55,876 nucleotides of DNA, taken from Caldimonas tepidiphila. GTDB taxonomy: Bacteria; Pseudomonadota; Gammaproteobacteria; Burkholderiales; Burkholderiaceae_C. A model generated the notes under the pieces. That model was not told where the DNA came from. It ran no database searches and saw only the letters and a list, made by a program, of their open reading frames with translations. The DNA lies in NCBI RefSeq assembly GCF_003569765.1, contig NZ_KZ983961.1, forward strand, positions 2,144 to 58,019, written 5' to 3'. The stretch's first letter is position 1, and each line of letters begins with the position of its first letter. Below are positions 55,250 through 55,876 of the stretch, piece by piece. Position numbers and translations under genes: made by a program.

Positions 55250-55569
55250 GCAAGCGCCCGCACATCACGATTGAAGATGCCGTAGCACTGGCAGTGCTGG
55301 GAATCAGCCTGAACGACCTGAAGGACAAGAAGTCGGCTCGCAGAGCCATAAACCGGCTGACTGCCGATCTTGCAGAGCTTGGCCTCTTGGAGGCAGGCGG
55401 CAACCCCGACGAACTGCTCCAAGGGCAAGCGCTGCAAGGCCGAATCGATGACTTCCTGACCCTCCTGGGTCTGGTAGACACCACCAAAAAAGAAAGGGCC
55501 TCCCGGCAAGAAGGCCCCTCAGCAGATCGCATAAAGGATGACAGTGTATCCGAGGGGGGCCAGCGATGA
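55246..55569 (+). CDS. Uncharacterised 107-aa island protein
   Basis: Helical; TIEDAVALAVLGISLNDLKDKKSARRAINRLTADLAEL looks like a small coiled-coil or HTH. RBS AGGAGG. The stop overlaps the start of the next gene. Translationally coupled to alpA on both sides. No assigned family. Confidence 0.55.
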   Translation: MSKRPHITIEDAVALAVLGISLNDLKDKKSARRAINRLTADLAELGLLEAGGNPDELLQGQALQGRIDDFLTLLGLVDTTKKERASRQEGPSADRIKDDSVSEGGQR

Positions 55570-55876
55570 GGGCGCCGATAACTGTTATCACGGCATCGCA
55601 CTCCATCGGCAAGCGGTACGAACTGGAGGCGGGTCAACTCAAGAAAACGACACTGGGGGAGTTGTGGGCCGGGGGCTACGAAGTTCGGCACGTCAGCGGC
55701 TTGCTAGAGCTTGCTGACCTGATTGGCTCCCTAAAACCCGGACAGGCTTTGTCTGCTTCGGTGCCCCGCGACGGCAGCGAGTCGGGCGAGATCACAACCA
55801 AGAAGGGTCGGAAAAATGGCTCTGTTGCACAAATGGCGGTGCTGTCGGTTAGGGCGCGGCGCTTGACAGCCTCGGT
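55566..55876 (+). CDS. N-terminal part of a probable island replication protein (truncated by window end)
   Basis: 103 codons are visible. ITVITASHSIGKRYELEAGQLKKTTLGELWAGGYEVRHV and LLELADLIGSLKPGQALSASVP resemble the N-terminus of primase/VapE-like proteins placed after AlpA in integrative elements; this is a pattern-based guess. At 55819-55835 the bases GGCTCTGTTGCACAAAT resemble terminal repeats of IS6/IS5-type elements, so the gene may be interrupted there and the protein could end or change at about residue 85. Confidence 0.45.
   Translation, partial: MRAPITVITASHSIGKRYELEAGQLKKTTLGELWAGGYEVRHVSGLLELADLIGSLKPGQALSASVPRDGSESGEITTKKGRKNGSVAQMAVLSVRARRLTAS

Overview
The window is mostly very GC-rich DNA with tightly packed, operon-like genes. 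Its gene content (CysNC fusion, KpsC/KpsS, a sigma-54-driven type IV pilin, TerC behind a yybP-ykoY-type leader, AcuI, DUF2889, sucCD) points to a betaproteobacterium, most likely Burkholderiales. The genus cannot be fixed from sequence alone. The general style is free-living and environmental: dipeptide/oligopeptide ABC uptake, two LysR-controlled small-enzyme loci, NemA/GST detoxification, capsule, dTDP-rhamnose and pili.

Layout. 1-827: an IS5-family element whose right end abuts cysQ. 828-5411: cysQ, then, divergently, a reading frame in which a degraded IS630-type transposase-like region runs without a stop into cysD, followed by fused cysN-cysC (PAPS synthesis and PAP removal). 5479-9985: a putative glycosyltransferase, kpsC and kpsS (capsule initiation by Kdo transferases). 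10035-17766: exonuclease III, a small outer-membrane protein, a glyoxalase-II-like hydrolase, an M48 protease, an AmpG-like MFS protein, a flavin reductase, a tautomerase locus with a divergent LysR gene, and thioredoxin TrxC. 17791-21223: rmlBDAC operon (dTDP-L-rhamnose). 21496-24179: an EamA transporter, two small ABM/YdhR-type proteins and a divergent LysR gene. 24198-33788: a peptide ABC transporter whose two tandem binding proteins are separated from the permease-permease-ATPase operon by a small conserved gene, tRNA-Leu(CAG) and acuI. 33776-44450: DUF456, NCS2 permease, GST, NemA, CsbD, DUF2889, sucCD, the probable Mn2+ riboswitch with terC, a PP2C phosphatase, a double-FHA protein and a metallo-beta-lactamase-fold phosphodiesterase.

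44451-52922 is the most unusual part. A pilin gene with a sigma-54 promoter and palindromic upstream sites ends in a C-terminal Ser codon. After its terminator come two ruined transposase genes, then a strikingly AT-rich block encoding a 624-residue multi-pass membrane protein, a GtrA-family flippase-like protein broken by a frameshift exactly in a G9 tract, and a FAD-dependent UDP-galactopyranose-mutase-like oxidoreductase. An IS remnant related to the element at position 1 follows, and then a PilO/PglL-type O-oligosaccharyltransferase gene carrying a G10 tract. I read this as a pilin-glycosylation locus into which a foreign glycan-modifying module was inserted, with long G homopolymers that could act as phase switches.

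52904-55876: the last ~45 codons of moaC on the minus strand lie directly against a tyrosine integrase gene, followed by small island genes (hypothetical, AlpA-like regulator, hypothetical, truncated N-terminus of a possible replication protein). This is one end of an integrated element that probably uses the 3' end of moaC as its attachment site. The element continues past the right edge of the window.
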